In this document: in pieces, positions 43,226 through 52,915 of the stretch | How positions within the stretch are numbered: position 1 is the stretch's first letter | Layout of the letters: every line of letters begins with the position of its first letter | NCBI GenBank assembly: GCA_016282915.1 | Contig: JAEELW010000082.1 | Location: forward strand, 1 to 64,000 | Length of the DNA: 64,000 bases | Reading direction: 5' to 3' | From: Lachnospiraceae bacterium | GTDB lineage: Bacteria > Bacillota > Clostridia > Lachnospirales > Lachnospiraceae | Made by a program: the position numbers and the translations under genes | Notes under the pieces: model-generated | What the model saw: only the letters and a program-made list of their open reading frames with translations | Told to the model about the DNA's origin: nothing | Database searches by the model: none

Positions 43226-45673
43226 CTATTCCGTCTGTCCGCCGTTCTCCTGACCATTCCGGATGATGAATCTCACCCTGTGCTTCGCCAGGTATTTCTC
43301 CGCACTGGCTTCGTCCTTTACGAACACGCCCTTGTAATGTCCCGAGAGCACTTCTTTGATCTCCTTCAGTTTTTCCGCCGACTCGTTGATCACCAGTACC
43401 GGCGGACGCTCACTTTCGGGGATGCCCGCCGCCTCCTCTTTCTTTTTTTTCTGTGCTTCAAACTGCTCCCTGCTCACGATCAGCCTTTTATCGATATACT
43501 TTATAAGCAGGTTCTCCAGATCCACATACATAACGGGTTTTGACAGATAATCCGTAAACCCTTCTTTGATATAGCTTTCCCTGGCCCCCATGATCGCATC
43601 CGCCGTAAGCGCGATGATGGGAGTGTCATCTGCGATATGCTCCCTCCGCAGGGTCTCCAGTGTCTGTGTGCCCGACATTCCCGGCATCATCTGATCCAGA
43701 AAGATCACATCAAAACGTTCTTTCCGGGCCGCTTCGATACACATGGTCCCGGACAGGGCGAGCTTTGTCTTTATCCCGGTATCGCGCATCATCTCACTGA
43801 TCACTTCCAGGTTCATCTCGTTGTCATCCACGATCAGGACCCTGGCCTCCGGCGCCAGCAGCTTCGGCCGGAAAGCGTCTCTCTGCATCTGCGCGTTTTT
43901 CAGCCTCTCCGTGTAATCACCGATGGGCGTGGGATCCGCGACCTCCTGAACCATTTCCGCAATAAACACGGAACCCTTTCCGTATTCGCTCTCCACCCGT
44001 ATGCTGCCGCCCATCATCTCCGCAAGCTGTCTGGTGATGTTCAGCCCCAGCCCGGTTCCCTCCACGTTCCGGTTTCTGGTCTCATCCAGCCTCTGGAAGG
44101 AAGAAAAAAGCTTCTCCATGTCTTCCTCACGTATCCCGATACCGCTGTCCGACACCTTTACCACCAGCCTGCCGCTCTCTTTCTCAAAGCGGATATCGAT
44201 CACGATACCCCCCTTTTCCGTGTATTTGATCGCATTGTTTATGAGATTCAGTATGACCTGCCTTATCCGGATCTCATCGCCGTGCATCACGGTGGGTGTA
44301 TCGGGATCGACATTCATCTCATAAGTCAGGCCCTTGTCATCCGCCTTATTCATGGTCATGTTCACGATATCGTTCAGTACCGAAGCCAGATCATATTCCA
44401 CGGGGATCAGTTCCATTCTGCCCGACTCGATCCTGCTCAGATCCAGGATATCGTTGATGATGGACAGGAGCGTGCGTCCGGCACTGTGGATATTGCTCGC
44501 AAACTTCCGGATCTTTTCGTCCTCCGTATCGCGCAGTATCATCTCGTCCATGCCAAGGATCGCGTTCATGGGAGTGCGAATCTCATGGGACATATTGGCC
44601 AGGAAATTGCTCTTGGCTTTGTTTGCATGATCTGCCGCATCCTTTTCGAGCTTCAGCATCCGGGTCTCGTATTCCTGGCGCTGTTCCTCTGCCTTCAGCT
44701 CCTCCATGCGACGGGTATATCCCCGTTCGTTTCTGTATGATACGATATAGAATACAGTGATCATAAACAGGATCCCGACACAGATAAGGATCGTCACGGC
44801 CAGCTGGCTCCGGAATTCCGCATAGAGCTCGTCATTGCCCACCACCATCACGACATACCAGCGGTTACTGATGCTGTTGACATATACGGTGCTGCTCTGT
44901 CCCTCCAGCTCAAAGGAAAACTGTCCGCTGCCCACAGCTCTCACAGAGCTCAGAAAGGCTTCTCCTTCCGCATTGGTATTGATAAAGCTTCCCTTCTTTT
45001 CCCTGTTGCGGTGTGCTATGATAAGACCGTTTTCATCCACGACAAAGCCGTAGCCCTTTCCGTTCAGAGTCAGTTCGTCCATCATGGACTGTATCCCCTT
45101 CAGCTGCACATCCAGCGACAGCACATTCTGTTTGTCCGGCAGGAGCCGGCTTACGGAAATGATCAGATTGCCGGTCTGTGCATCGACATAGGGTGCTGTA
45201 AAAACCACTTCTCCGTTCGCCGCCTTTGCGATCGTATACCAGTCACGGCTCTTCGGATCGTAATCCTCCGGAGGATCCCAGTTGAGTCCGTCCATATATT
45301 TGCTCATGACAAGCCCGTAGATCCCCGTATAGTCCTCATCAAACTGCTCGGAGATATTTTCCGTTTCTTCTACGAGGAACTCATGGATCCTGGCAGGCGT
45401 GGAACCGCTGATCAGCATGTGGTGCACCGAGTCGGCCGTGACATGCAGCACGTTTTCGGCAGTATTCAGATGACTGTCGATGAGAGAAGAAACGTTCAGG
45501 ATGCGGTCCTCGATCACGGCTCTTGAATTGGATACGGCGACGTTATACATGAGCCTGGAGGTATATATGACCATCACCCCCGTAAAAAGAAACACCAGTA
45601 TCAGCGGGATGAGCATGCTGTGTTTTCTGTATCCTTTTCCGGCAGCTCCTCCGTTTTCATGTTTTATCTTCAT
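43226..45673 (-). CDS. Hybrid sensor histidine kinase with extracellular dCache-like domain
   Basis: Protein of 815 residues: TM helix (about 20-42), extracellular double-Cache-like sensor (about 45-285), second TM helix, HisKA with MSHEIRTPMNAILGMDE, HATPase (NLINNAIKYTEKGG, DSGIGI, GTGLGLNI), then a receiver domain (VLIVDDNEMNLEVI, phospho-Asp in FLDQMMPGMSG, Lys in LSKPV). After a linker, the last 45 residues (VLVINESAEKLKEIKEVLSGHY) look like the first part of a second, truncated receiver. It is the last gene of the signalling operon, 24 bp after the DUF3798 gene, and probably responds to a small ligand. Confidence 0.92.
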   Translation of the reverse strand: MKIKHENGGAAGKGYRKHSMLIPLILVFLFTGVMVIYTSRLMYNVAVSNSRAVIEDRILNVSSLIDSHLNTAENVLHVTADSVHHMLISGSTPARIHEFLVEETENISEQFDEDYTGIYGLVMSKYMDGLNWDPPEDYDPKSRDWYTIAKAANGEVVFTAPYVDAQTGNLIISVSRLLPDKQNVLSLDVQLKGIQSMMDELTLNGKGYGFVVDENGLIIAHRNREKKGSFINTNAEGEAFLSSVRAVGSGQFSFELEGQSSTVYVNSISNRWYVVMVVGNDELYAEFRSQLAVTILICVGILFMITVFYIVSYRNERGYTRRMEELKAEEQRQEYETRMLKLEKDAADHANKAKSNFLANMSHEIRTPMNAILGMDEMILRDTEDEKIRKFASNIHSAGRTLLSIINDILDLSRIESGRMELIPVEYDLASVLNDIVNMTMNKADDKGLTYEMNVDPDTPTVMHGDEIRIRQVILNLINNAIKYTEKGGIVIDIRFEKESGRLVVKVSDSGIGIREEDMEKLFSSFQRLDETRNRNVEGTGLGLNITRQLAEMMGGSIRVESEYGKGSVFIAEMVQEVADPTPIGDYTERLKNAQMQRDAFRPKLLAPEARVLIVDDNEMNLEVISEMMRDTGIKTKLALSGTMCIEAARKERFDVIFLDQMMPGMSGTQTLETLRREHIADDTPIIALTADAIMGARESYIKEGFTDYLSKPVMYVDLENLLIKYIDKRLIVSREQFEAQKKKKEEAAGIPESERPPVLVINESAEKLKEIKEVLSGHYKGVFVKDEASAEKYLAKHRVRFIIRNGQENGGQTE

Positions 45674-45697
45674 GCCTTTGCCTCTCCTGTATCCCCT

Positions 45698-46987
45698 TCA
45701 TTCCATGGAGAAATATCTCTCCGGGACCTCCACCTTGGTGGTTCCCATATAATAGCCGGGATCTCCGAAGATATAGGTATCCTGATAGATCAGGATCGTA
45801 TTTTCCAGACGCTCACCGCTTGCCGTATCCGTATAGCACGAACCGTTCCACTCGGCCTTCGGTGAAAATATACCGTATGCCCTGGACAGATCCTCGATAT
45901 TACTGATACTGCTCTGCCCCAGAATGACGTTTCTCGCATGCTCGGCCAGTCCGGCCGAGACCGTATAGCCGTAGGAATAGGTCCAGGTTCCGAACCTTCC
46001 CGCGCCGCCGCCGGCCACGATGGCCTTTTCCACACGCTCATTGATCTTTTCAAAATCGCCCTGCTCGCCGGCCAGATCCAGGTCCAGTGCTCCCGGATAG
46101 CCCATGAGCGGCGAAGGCAGATCCGCCTCGATAAAATACCCGCCATGCTTAAGCAGCATGCGGATCAGCGGCTCGGTATGCGCGTCATTGGTACAGAAGA
46201 AAGCCGTTTTTTTCCCATAGCTCTCCACCCATTCGGGGACATGCTCCGTGATGAACTGCTGCGCTCCGGGAACCCCCACCTCAGTGGTGGGATCGGGAGC
46301 CGTTTCCATCACAAAATTCATGCCGAATTCTTCACAGGCAGCTTTCATGACGGAGACCTGCCGGGCTACCGTTTCATAGGAAAGGTGGCGCGGAAAAGAG
46401 ATGTGTACGAAATTCTCACAACCCAGCTCGTGCGCCGAACGTATCATCAGGTATCCGCGGGCAACAAAATCGCTGTTGACTACCAGATCCGCCACTTCTG
46501 CGATCTCGGAAAAATCCTCATAGGCTTCGCCGGCGATACAGAGGATGTCGGGACGTTTTTCCTTTATACGCCGGAAAGCCTCGGTCGTTCCGTCCACCGC
46601 CTGATTGACGATGACCGCTTTCATATCGGGATCATCCGCAAGATCCACGATGATCTGTATGGTGGTCTCCAGCTCTTCGGTAAAATTGTCCGGATATATG
46701 GCCAGAAGCACATTATCCTCACCGTAACGCGCCTGAAAAGCTTCTGCGCCGCGCCGGTCATCCTCCGACTGCGCGTAGGAGCCGGTCACAATGGCGATAT
46801 GGAAATCCCCTTCGTCTTTCTTCCCGTCGGAAGCAGCTTTCGTGGGTTCCGCTCCGCCCTCATCCGCTTTCGTCGCTGTCGGCTCTTTTACCGCCGCGGG
46901 CACGGGCGGATCCGCTTCCGTTCCGCAGGCACAGAGGCCTGCACACATCGCCAGCGTGAGAAACATACTCAGGATCTTCTTTTTCAT
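45698..46987 (-). CDS. DUF3798 periplasmic-binding lipoprotein
   Basis: Protein of about 429 residues with a lipoprotein signal (LTLAMCAGLCAC). The body has a type I periplasmic-binding fold and the characteristic DUF3798 blocks IYPDNFTEELETTIQIIVDLADDPDMKAVIVNQA, HISFPRHLSYE and TAFFCTNDAHTEPL. The ligand is unknown. It sits between two hybrid kinases with no ABC genes nearby, which suggests that it presents a ligand to one or both kinases. Two adjacent ATG codons are possible; the second leaves better spacing to AAGGAGG. Confidence 0.82.
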   Translation of the reverse strand: MKKKILSMFLTLAMCAGLCACGTEADPPVPAAVKEPTATKADEGGAEPTKAASDGKKDEGDFHIAIVTGSYAQSEDDRRGAEAFQARYGEDNVLLAIYPDNFTEELETTIQIIVDLADDPDMKAVIVNQAVDGTTEAFRRIKEKRPDILCIAGEAYEDFSEIAEVADLVVNSDFVARGYLMIRSAHELGCENFVHISFPRHLSYETVARQVSVMKAACEEFGMNFVMETAPDPTTEVGVPGAQQFITEHVPEWVESYGKKTAFFCTNDAHTEPLIRMLLKHGGYFIEADLPSPLMGYPGALDLDLAGEQGDFEKINERVEKAIVAGGGAGRFGTWTYSYGYTVSAGLAEHARNVILGQSSISNIEDLSRAYGIFSPKAEWNGSCYTDTASGERLENTILIYQDTYIFGDPGYYMGTTKVEVPERYFSME

Positions 46988-46996
46988 CATCCCTCC

Positions 46997-49618
46997 TTAT
47001 CCGTTCCCCGGCTCTTTTGCCGTAAACAGATCCTTCCGCACCAGCACATAATCAGCGTCATGCTTTGCCAGATAGCGCTGTGCCTTCTCCATATCCGTAA
47101 CAAAGGTCCCTTTGCAGAATCCCTCGGTCTTCTCTCTGATCGCCCTCAGAGCCTCGCTGTCGGGATCGATCACCAGCAGTCTTGTATCCGCTGCCTTTTC
47201 TTTCTTCTTCTCTGCCGATTCCGCGATCCTGCGGATGTCTTTCTCTGTAAGCAGCAGCTCCTTCGGCAGATGCTTTCTCAACGCCTTCTCCAGAGCCTCG
47301 GAACGTACCGGCTTGCTCAGATAATCATCAAAGCCCTTTTCCAGATAATACTCCCGGGCCCCGGCCACGGCGTCCGCCGTCAGAGCGATCACGGATACGC
47401 CGCGCATATCAAAACTCGCACGCATCCGCTTCAGCGTCGTTATCCCGTCCATCACCGGCATCATCTGATCCAGAAAGATGATGTCATAACGTTTCTTCTC
47501 CAGCCTCTCCAGAGCCGCAGTCCCCGAAGCCGCCGTATCCACGCGTATCCCGGTCCTCTCCATCAGCCCCGAGATCACCTCCAGGTTCATCTCGTTATCA
47601 TCCACCACCAGCGCCGAAGCATTGGGCGCGATCACCAGCGGCAGTTTCTCGCTCCCGTTTTCCTGCAGGGTGCGGATGCGCTTCGAGAAATCCCCGATCG
47701 GCGCGGGATCAACGATCTGCATGGGCATGTGGATCGTAAAGGTGGAGCCCTCTCCGTATACGCTCTCCACATCAATATGTCCGCCCATGAGCTTCACATA
47801 GTTCCCGGCGATGCTCAGGCCCAGTCCGGTACCCTCGATGTTCCGGTTCTTGGTCTCCTCCAGACGGTCAAAGGGCTGGAAGAGCTTTTCCCTGTCTTCC
47901 TCCCGGATCCCGATCCCCGTGTCCTTTACCGAGATCCGCAGCGTGGTCATTTCGCCCGCTTTCGCTTCCTTCGCATCCTCTCCGCTGCGTTCGAGATCCA
48001 TGAACACACAGACATTCCCCTCATTGGTATATTTGATGGCGTTGTTGATGATATTGAGCATCACCTGTCTCACCCGGATCTCGTCGCCGTGAAAACGCAC
48101 CGGGATATCCGGAGAGGCGCCGAAGGAAAAGAGTATCCCTTTGTCATCCGCCCTCCGCAGGGCGATATTGATCACATCATTGATGACCGAACAGAGCTCG
48201 TAATCCGCCATGACCAGCTCAGCCTTTCCGGATTCGATCTTGCTCAGGTCCAGGATATCGTTGATGATGGTCAGGAGCATATTGCCGGCCGAACGGATAT
48301 CGGAAGCATACTTCTTTATCCTGCTGTTCTCCCCCGCTTCCCGCAGGATCATCTCGTCCATTCCGAGGATCGCGTTCATGGGCGTCCGTATCTCATGGGA
48401 CATGTTCGCCAGGAAATTGGTCTTGGTCTCGCTGGCACGGACGGCTACGGCAGCTTCCTTCTGCGCTTCCCTCACCGCATAGAGCTGATGAATGATAGCC
48501 AGCGTGACGGTCCAGAACAGACCGGTGATCACAAAAGTCCCCGCATGCTTTTCGTCCACAGTCACCACCCGTATGATCTCGAACACGCAGGAGATCAGCA
48601 GCCCCGTCATGCCGATGAAGCTGATCCGGTAGGAGCGGTAAAAACCCTTGTGCAGGTCCCGGATCATCGCCACGACGGTACAGGCGAGAACGGTCCCCAT
48701 GGTGAACGCAAGAAACGGAAGCATCGTGAGAAAATCCAGGGTTCCGGAAAAATGCAGCAGACCGGCGCAGATCGTAACGTTTTCCAGCAGGAAGAGACAA
48801 AAAGAATACATCATCCGGTAACGGCGTTCCTGCAGGATATCCAGATAATAAATGAAGGGATAGGGGATCAGAAGCACCATCAGATAGGACATGGTCCCGT
48901 CGATATAATAGCGCCGGAACGCAAGCTGAAAGAGGTCGGAATCAAAGACCAGCCACAGGGTCACAAACAGTACGCCGATACCCATGGCCAGGATGGGGGA
49001 CTCCATCTTTCTCGAAAAACGGAGCAGAAGGCCGATCAGGATCGCGATGATCGAAATACAGAAGAGCGCAAACGTCAGGACAAAATTCACGATGTCCAGA
49101 CTGATGATCCTTTCGATGATCCCCAGGCTGCTCCCTATGTAGACCGGACGCAGATTGACCGTGTTGTTTTTATTTGCGAAAAAAACGAGCCGGATCGTCT
49201 TCCCGGCATCCCCGGGATTCAGGCCGACGAAGATATGCATACGTTTGAGCGAGCCGCCGATGATCGTATCCGCATAGCGGTCATAAGTCTTCCGGAGCTC
49301 CCCGTCGATATATACGGAGGTATTGCTGTCCGACAGGTAGCATACCCAGGTATCGTCATAGATCACCCCGGGAAGCTGCATCTCACATACAAACTCCTCC
49401 CCCGCCGCAAGCTCCACACTGCAGGGAAAAGAAAGAGGCCCGGCCCCGCCGGTACGCGTGAAAGCGTTCATCTCCTCACAGCGGTAGGTGATCTGGTCGG
49501 CATCCTTTCCCCGGAGGATATGCGCGAAAAAAAACACGGCGACAAAGATCAGGATTGCAAGAAATAAAAGGGTGATCACCGCGACCAGCAGTTTTTTTAT
49601 GCCCCCGTCCCTGTCCAT
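46997..49618 (-). CDS. Hybrid histidine kinase with 7TM-DISM-like sensor
   Basis: Protein of 873 residues. One N-terminal helix, an extracellular beta domain (about 40-175) and seven transmembrane helices (about 180-395) match the 7TMR-DISM receptor design. HisKA (MSHEIRTPMNAILGMDE), HATPase (NIINNAIKYTNEG, DTGIGI, GTGLGLSI) and a receiver (ALVVDDNEMNLEVI, FLDQMMPVMDG) follow. The last 60 residues (LLVIDPDSEALRAIREKTEG) again resemble a truncated receiver, as in the other kinase. It overlaps the stop of the GGDEF gene. The start is uncertain (ATG 49618, or TTG 49630 with a very close ribosome site). Confidence 0.92.
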   Translation of the reverse strand: MDRDGGIKKLLVAVITLLFLAILIFVAVFFFAHILRGKDADQITYRCEEMNAFTRTGGAGPLSFPCSVELAAGEEFVCEMQLPGVIYDDTWVCYLSDSNTSVYIDGELRKTYDRYADTIIGGSLKRMHIFVGLNPGDAGKTIRLVFFANKNNTVNLRPVYIGSSLGIIERIISLDIVNFVLTFALFCISIIAILIGLLLRFSRKMESPILAMGIGVLFVTLWLVFDSDLFQLAFRRYYIDGTMSYLMVLLIPYPFIYYLDILQERRYRMMYSFCLFLLENVTICAGLLHFSGTLDFLTMLPFLAFTMGTVLACTVVAMIRDLHKGFYRSYRISFIGMTGLLISCVFEIIRVVTVDEKHAGTFVITGLFWTVTLAIIHQLYAVREAQKEAAVAVRASETKTNFLANMSHEIRTPMNAILGMDEMILREAGENSRIKKYASDIRSAGNMLLTIINDILDLSKIESGKAELVMADYELCSVINDVINIALRRADDKGILFSFGASPDIPVRFHGDEIRVRQVMLNIINNAIKYTNEGNVCVFMDLERSGEDAKEAKAGEMTTLRISVKDTGIGIREEDREKLFQPFDRLEETKNRNIEGTGLGLSIAGNYVKLMGGHIDVESVYGEGSTFTIHMPMQIVDPAPIGDFSKRIRTLQENGSEKLPLVIAPNASALVVDDNEMNLEVISGLMERTGIRVDTAASGTAALERLEKKRYDIIFLDQMMPVMDGITTLKRMRASFDMRGVSVIALTADAVAGAREYYLEKGFDDYLSKPVRSEALEKALRKHLPKELLLTEKDIRRIAESAEKKKEKAADTRLLVIDPDSEALRAIREKTEGFCKGTFVTDMEKAQRYLAKHDADYVLVRKDLFTAKEPGNG

Positions 49619-49622
49619 CAGT

Positions 49623-50951
49623 TCAGCCAAGCACCTCCGTTACATGACCCAGCTCACAGCTCTCCGCACAGCCGCACTGCGTATAACGCTCCTGCACCTG
49701 TTCCGCAAGCGCCTCCGCAGCTTCCTTCGTTTTCCCCGGAAGCAGCAGGAAGAACTGTGACGCGCCGCTCTTAAAAATCACATCATCCCCGGCAAGAAGC
49801 CCGTCAAGGATCTCCCCAAGCGCCTCCGCAGCCTCTGCGCTCCCGGCACCGGCCGCCTTTTCCCTGAGGTCAAACAGAAGCTTTGCCGCGCTCTCTCCCG
49901 AGGCTTTCTGCCTGCGTTTCAGGAAGCGGTACACGCCTGCAAAGGCATCCTGTCCCAGCCGGAGTGCGGCTGCGCTCTCCCCTCTTTCATCCAGGATCTG
50001 CGAAAGCTTTGCCAGAGCTTTATCAAGGCTTTCCGTTTCCGCCTCCGAAAACAGCTCCTCACTGTAAAGCGCATATCCGTGCTTTCCGTTCTGCTTTACC
50101 CGGTAAAGTGCCTTATCCGCCAGCGGGAGCAGCAGCTCATAATCGCTTCCGTTTTCCGGCAGCTGCACGGCACCGACGGAGACTCCCACCGGGATGCCGA
50201 ACTCCTCTCCCATCATCTCTTTGCAGGCTGCGGACAGCTGCTCATTCAGGCAGAGGGTCAGCTGCGCCACATCCTCTTCCCGGCTGCGTTCCCTCAGAAA
50301 CGCGAGGAATTCGTCTCCTCCGATCCTGCACAGCACATCCTCCGACCCGGTATTCTTCCGCACCAGCTCCGCAAAGCTTCTGAGCACCCGGTCTCCCATA
50401 TCATGACCGTAAATGTCATTCACCAGTTTGAAGCTGTCCAGATCCAGTATGGTCAGCATCCCCCTTTCACTGCGGCAGAGGACGCTCAGTTTTTTCTGCG
50501 TTCCCGCTTTGTTCAGGAATCCAGTCAGTCTGTCCGTAACGGCTTCTTCACTGAGGTTCTCGATCGTCCTGCTGTTCTGTATGGTATTCTGTATGCGGCG
50601 GAGCAGTATGTCCCGGTTAAACGGCTTGCGGACATAATCGGATGCTCCCAGGGTCAGCCCCTTCGTCTCCGATTCACTGTCGTTTTCCCCGGTCAGAAAG
50701 ATGACCGGAACTTCCTTCTGTCCCCTGCCGGCTTCCGCTTCCCTGAGCTTTCGAAAAGTCTCAAAGCCGTTCATCTCCGGCATCAGGATATCCAGAAGGA
50801 TCAGATCCGGACGGTGCTTTTCCGTAAAAGCGAGCAGATCCTTTCCGGACCGCGCCGTAGCAACCCGGTATCCCGCTTCGCGGAGTATGTCCCCCGCATT
50901 CTGCAGGTTCATCACATCATCGTCTACCACCATGATCCAGGCGTTTGCCAT
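49623..50951 (-). CDS. Receiver-GGDEF diguanylate cyclase
   Basis: Response regulator of 442 residues. The receiver (about 1-125) has the DD pair (VVDDD), phospho-Asp in LLDILMPEMNG, Thr and Lys. The GGDEF domain has an intact GGDEF at 211-215, so it should make c-di-GMP. The upstream inhibitory RxxD site is GSED, so product inhibition is probably lost. The C-terminal 130 residues include VIFKSGASQFFLLLPGKT, which looks like a second GGDEF domain whose motif has decayed. Kinase output through the HPt gene could control its activity. Confidence 0.9.
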   Translation of the reverse strand: MANAWIMVVDDDVMNLQNAGDILREAGYRVATARSGKDLLAFTEKHRPDLILLDILMPEMNGFETFRKLREAEAGRGQKEVPVIFLTGENDSESETKGLTLGASDYVRKPFNRDILLRRIQNTIQNSRTIENLSEEAVTDRLTGFLNKAGTQKKLSVLCRSERGMLTILDLDSFKLVNDIYGHDMGDRVLRSFAELVRKNTGSEDVLCRIGGDEFLAFLRERSREEDVAQLTLCLNEQLSAACKEMMGEEFGIPVGVSVGAVQLPENGSDYELLLPLADKALYRVKQNGKHGYALYSEELFSEAETESLDKALAKLSQILDERGESAAALRLGQDAFAGVYRFLKRRQKASGESAAKLLFDLREKAAGAGSAEAAEALGEILDGLLAGDDVIFKSGASQFFLLLPGKTKEAAEALAEQVQERYTQCGCAESCELGHVTEVLG

Positions 50952-50982
50952 AGCTTTTCTCCCCTGTCCCGCACTCCGCCGG

Positions 50983-51582
50983 CTATTCGATCGCGGGAAT
51001 GATCCCGCGGATCAGTGCTGCAGCCTCGTCGTACATAAAATCCTTTATATTTTCCATCGCTTCCTTCAGTTTTTCTTTCTGGGTCAGGCGGAAGGGATAG
51101 CCCAGAAGCTTTCCCGTAAGCTCCGCAGACAGTTCGTCGTCAAAATCGTCCAGCGCCTCCAGAAGCTTTGCCGCCACTTCCCGCGCTTCTTCCGCCGTGA
51201 TCTCCCCCCTGATCTTTACGCTCTCCATCTCGCCGATGGGACGGATCGTTTCGATCAGCTGCGCATACATTTCAAGTGCCGGAGCGGTTTTTTCCTTCAT
51301 AAGAGCCACATCAAATCTCTTTGACGCGAGCTCCAGCTCCTCAAAGGCGTCTGCCAGCTCTGCCGCTCCGATCATCCTTGCGTTGCTCTTCAGCGAATGC
51401 ACCCGTATACAGAAAGCCTCGGTATCGGAAGTCGCCAGCATTTCTTCCACGGCTTTTCTGTTTTTTTCATATCCCTTAAAGAATCTCTGCAGGGCCGCGA
51501 TGTATCTTTCTTCGCTTCCCGTATAGCCGATCCCGTCCTTTGTCGATATTCCCTTTTCATCCAGCCAACTGATATCCGTCAT
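50983..51582 (-). CDS. HPt phosphotransfer protein
   Basis: Protein of 199 residues. A four-helix HPt domain covers about residues 20-110, with the phospho-accepting His in CIRVHSLKSNARMIGAAELAD. It would shuttle phosphate from the receiver of a hybrid kinase to the response regulators on both sides. The additional C-terminal half (about 110-199) is helical, acidic and not recognised. It lies between two response-regulator genes, 22 bp after one and 31 bp before the other. Confidence 0.88.
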   Translation of the reverse strand: MTDISWLDEKGISTKDGIGYTGSEERYIAALQRFFKGYEKNRKAVEEMLATSDTEAFCIRVHSLKSNARMIGAAELADAFEELELASKRFDVALMKEKTAPALEMYAQLIETIRPIGEMESVKIRGEITAEEAREVAAKLLEALDDFDDELSAELTGKLLGYPFRLTQKEKLKEAMENIKDFMYDEAAALIRGIIPAIE

Positions 51583-51604
51583 CGTCCAACCCCCGTTCTC
51601 CGGC

Positions 51605-52408
51605 TTATCCCAGCACTTCTATGATCTTGGCCACAAGTTCCGATTTCTTTGAAGGCTTCAGCACATAACCCTCCGGCTTGTATTCCACGAGCAGCTTCAC
51701 GACCGCATCCTTATCTGCCACTCCCGTCAGGAATATGACCGGTATCTCCGCGTATCCCGTATCCTGTTTTAACTGTTTCAGCACTTCCGGCCCGTCCATT
51801 TCCGGCATCAGATAATCCAGAAGGATCAGGTCAAAGCTGTATTTTTTAAGCGCCCTAAACGCCATCTCCCCGCTGTTTACGAGCGTCACCTCATAAAACT
51901 CCTTCAGCTGGTCCCGGATCACGATCAACTGCTCGGGATCATCATCGACTACCAGGATATGTCTGCGCCGGAAAGTGTCCGTATCGTTTGTATTGATGTA
52001 TTCCCGCAGCGAAAACTCTTTCTCTTCAAAATTCTTTTCGATCTCCTCAAGCCTCCGGTACAGCGTCAGCATGGAAACAGGCCGTGACAGAAAGAACATC
52101 TTTTTCAGGCCGGAATCCGACATGAACAGCTTCCGGTCCTCATCATTGGCCACCACTATGACCTCCGAAGAACCGAGGCGTGCGCTTTCCTTCAGGATAT
52201 CGTAGATCTTCACGCTGTCCGCACTTTCATTTCCGGTGCAGATGATGACTACATGGGGAAGCTCGCTCAATATGGTCTCGAGAAGCACGCTTTTTGCCGC
52301 GTCGCAGCGGATCGGCCTGTAGTCCCTGTCATCTTCCAGATGCGCGCAAATATCCCTGGCGATCCTCCGGTTTCTTCCCGTGACCAGGATCTTCAGCTTT
52401 TTATTCAT
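51605..52408 (-). CDS. Two-domain response regulator, first receiver degenerate
   Basis: Protein of 267 residues. The N-terminal 125 residues have a receiver fold (KILVTGRNRRIARDICAHLE) but lack the DD pair and the phospho-Asp position (CTGNES), so they are a pseudo-receiver. The C-terminal domain (about 147-267) is a complete receiver with VVDDD, phospho-Asp in LLDYLMPEMDG, Thr in FLTG and Lys in LKPSKK. There is no output domain, so it may act as a phosphate sink or by protein contact. The start overlaps the DUF3021 stop (ATGA) with AAGGAGG upstream. Confidence 0.87.
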   Translation of the reverse strand: MNKKLKILVTGRNRRIARDICAHLEDDRDYRPIRCDAAKSVLLETILSELPHVVIICTGNESADSVKIYDILKESARLGSSEVIVVANDEDRKLFMSDSGLKKMFFLSRPVSMLTLYRRLEEIEKNFEEKEFSLREYINTNDTDTFRRRHILVVDDDPEQLIVIRDQLKEFYEVTLVNSGEMAFRALKKYSFDLILLDYLMPEMDGPEVLKQLKQDTGYAEIPVIFLTGVADKDAVVKLLVEYKPEGYVLKPSKKSELVAKIIEVLG

Positions 52409-52896
52409 CCGACCTCCTTATATTCCAATGCCCGGTATTCATCCAGTTCCCGGTTGATCTCTTTGATCTGGGCTTTATAGGAAAGATAATTTGCCAGCCA
52501 TACGACGATATATCCGAGCGTCATAAAGAACATGATCAATAGATAATTGGGGAGATTTTCCAGTGTGAACCAGTGCAGCAAGACTCCCGTGACCGTGTAT
52601 CCGATCATGACCGCCAGATAATGTACCGCCGTGCACCTTACCAGGCTCCATTCCTCAATACTGTATACCGCAGATCCTCCCATGGCCAGCACTCCGAAAA
52701 ATGCGGATACGAGCGACTGTACGATAAATGCGGACAGCGGACTGCCCGTCGCCGCGATCAGCTCGTCACTCACGGAATGGAGCTTCCCGTCACCGGCACT
52801 GATGGTGCCTATGAGCGTTGCGAGCACCTGACACAATGTCACTCCCATCCCGAAGCCTATGATCGATAATATGATCACTCTGTTTCTGAACTTCAT
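52405..52896 (-). CDS. DUF3021 family membrane protein
   Basis: Protein of 163 residues with four transmembrane helices (starting MKFRNRVIILSIIGFGMGVTL) and a short charged C-terminal helix. DUF3021 genes are typically paired with LytTR-type regulators and are thought to restrain or sense for them, though the mechanism is not established. Here it directly follows the LytTR gene (19 bp) and overlaps the response-regulator gene by 4 bp. Confidence 0.88.
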   Translation of the reverse strand: MKFRNRVIILSIIGFGMGVTLCQVLATLIGTISAGDGKLHSVSDELIAATGSPLSAFIVQSLVSAFFGVLAMGGSAVYSIEEWSLVRCTAVHYLAVMIGYTVTGVLLHWFTLENLPNYLLIMFFMTLGYIVVWLANYLSYKAQIKEINRELDEYRALEYKEVG

Positions 52897-52915
52897 GCGA
52901 TACTCCTCCCGTCTA

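Noticed and set aside
45938-49567. Plus-strand open frame of 1209 codons
   Set aside because: It lies opposite a kinase and the DUF3798 gene, both with clear domains. The frame is rich in His, Arg, Gln and Ile as expected for the complement of coding DNA, and has no ribosome site or known motif.
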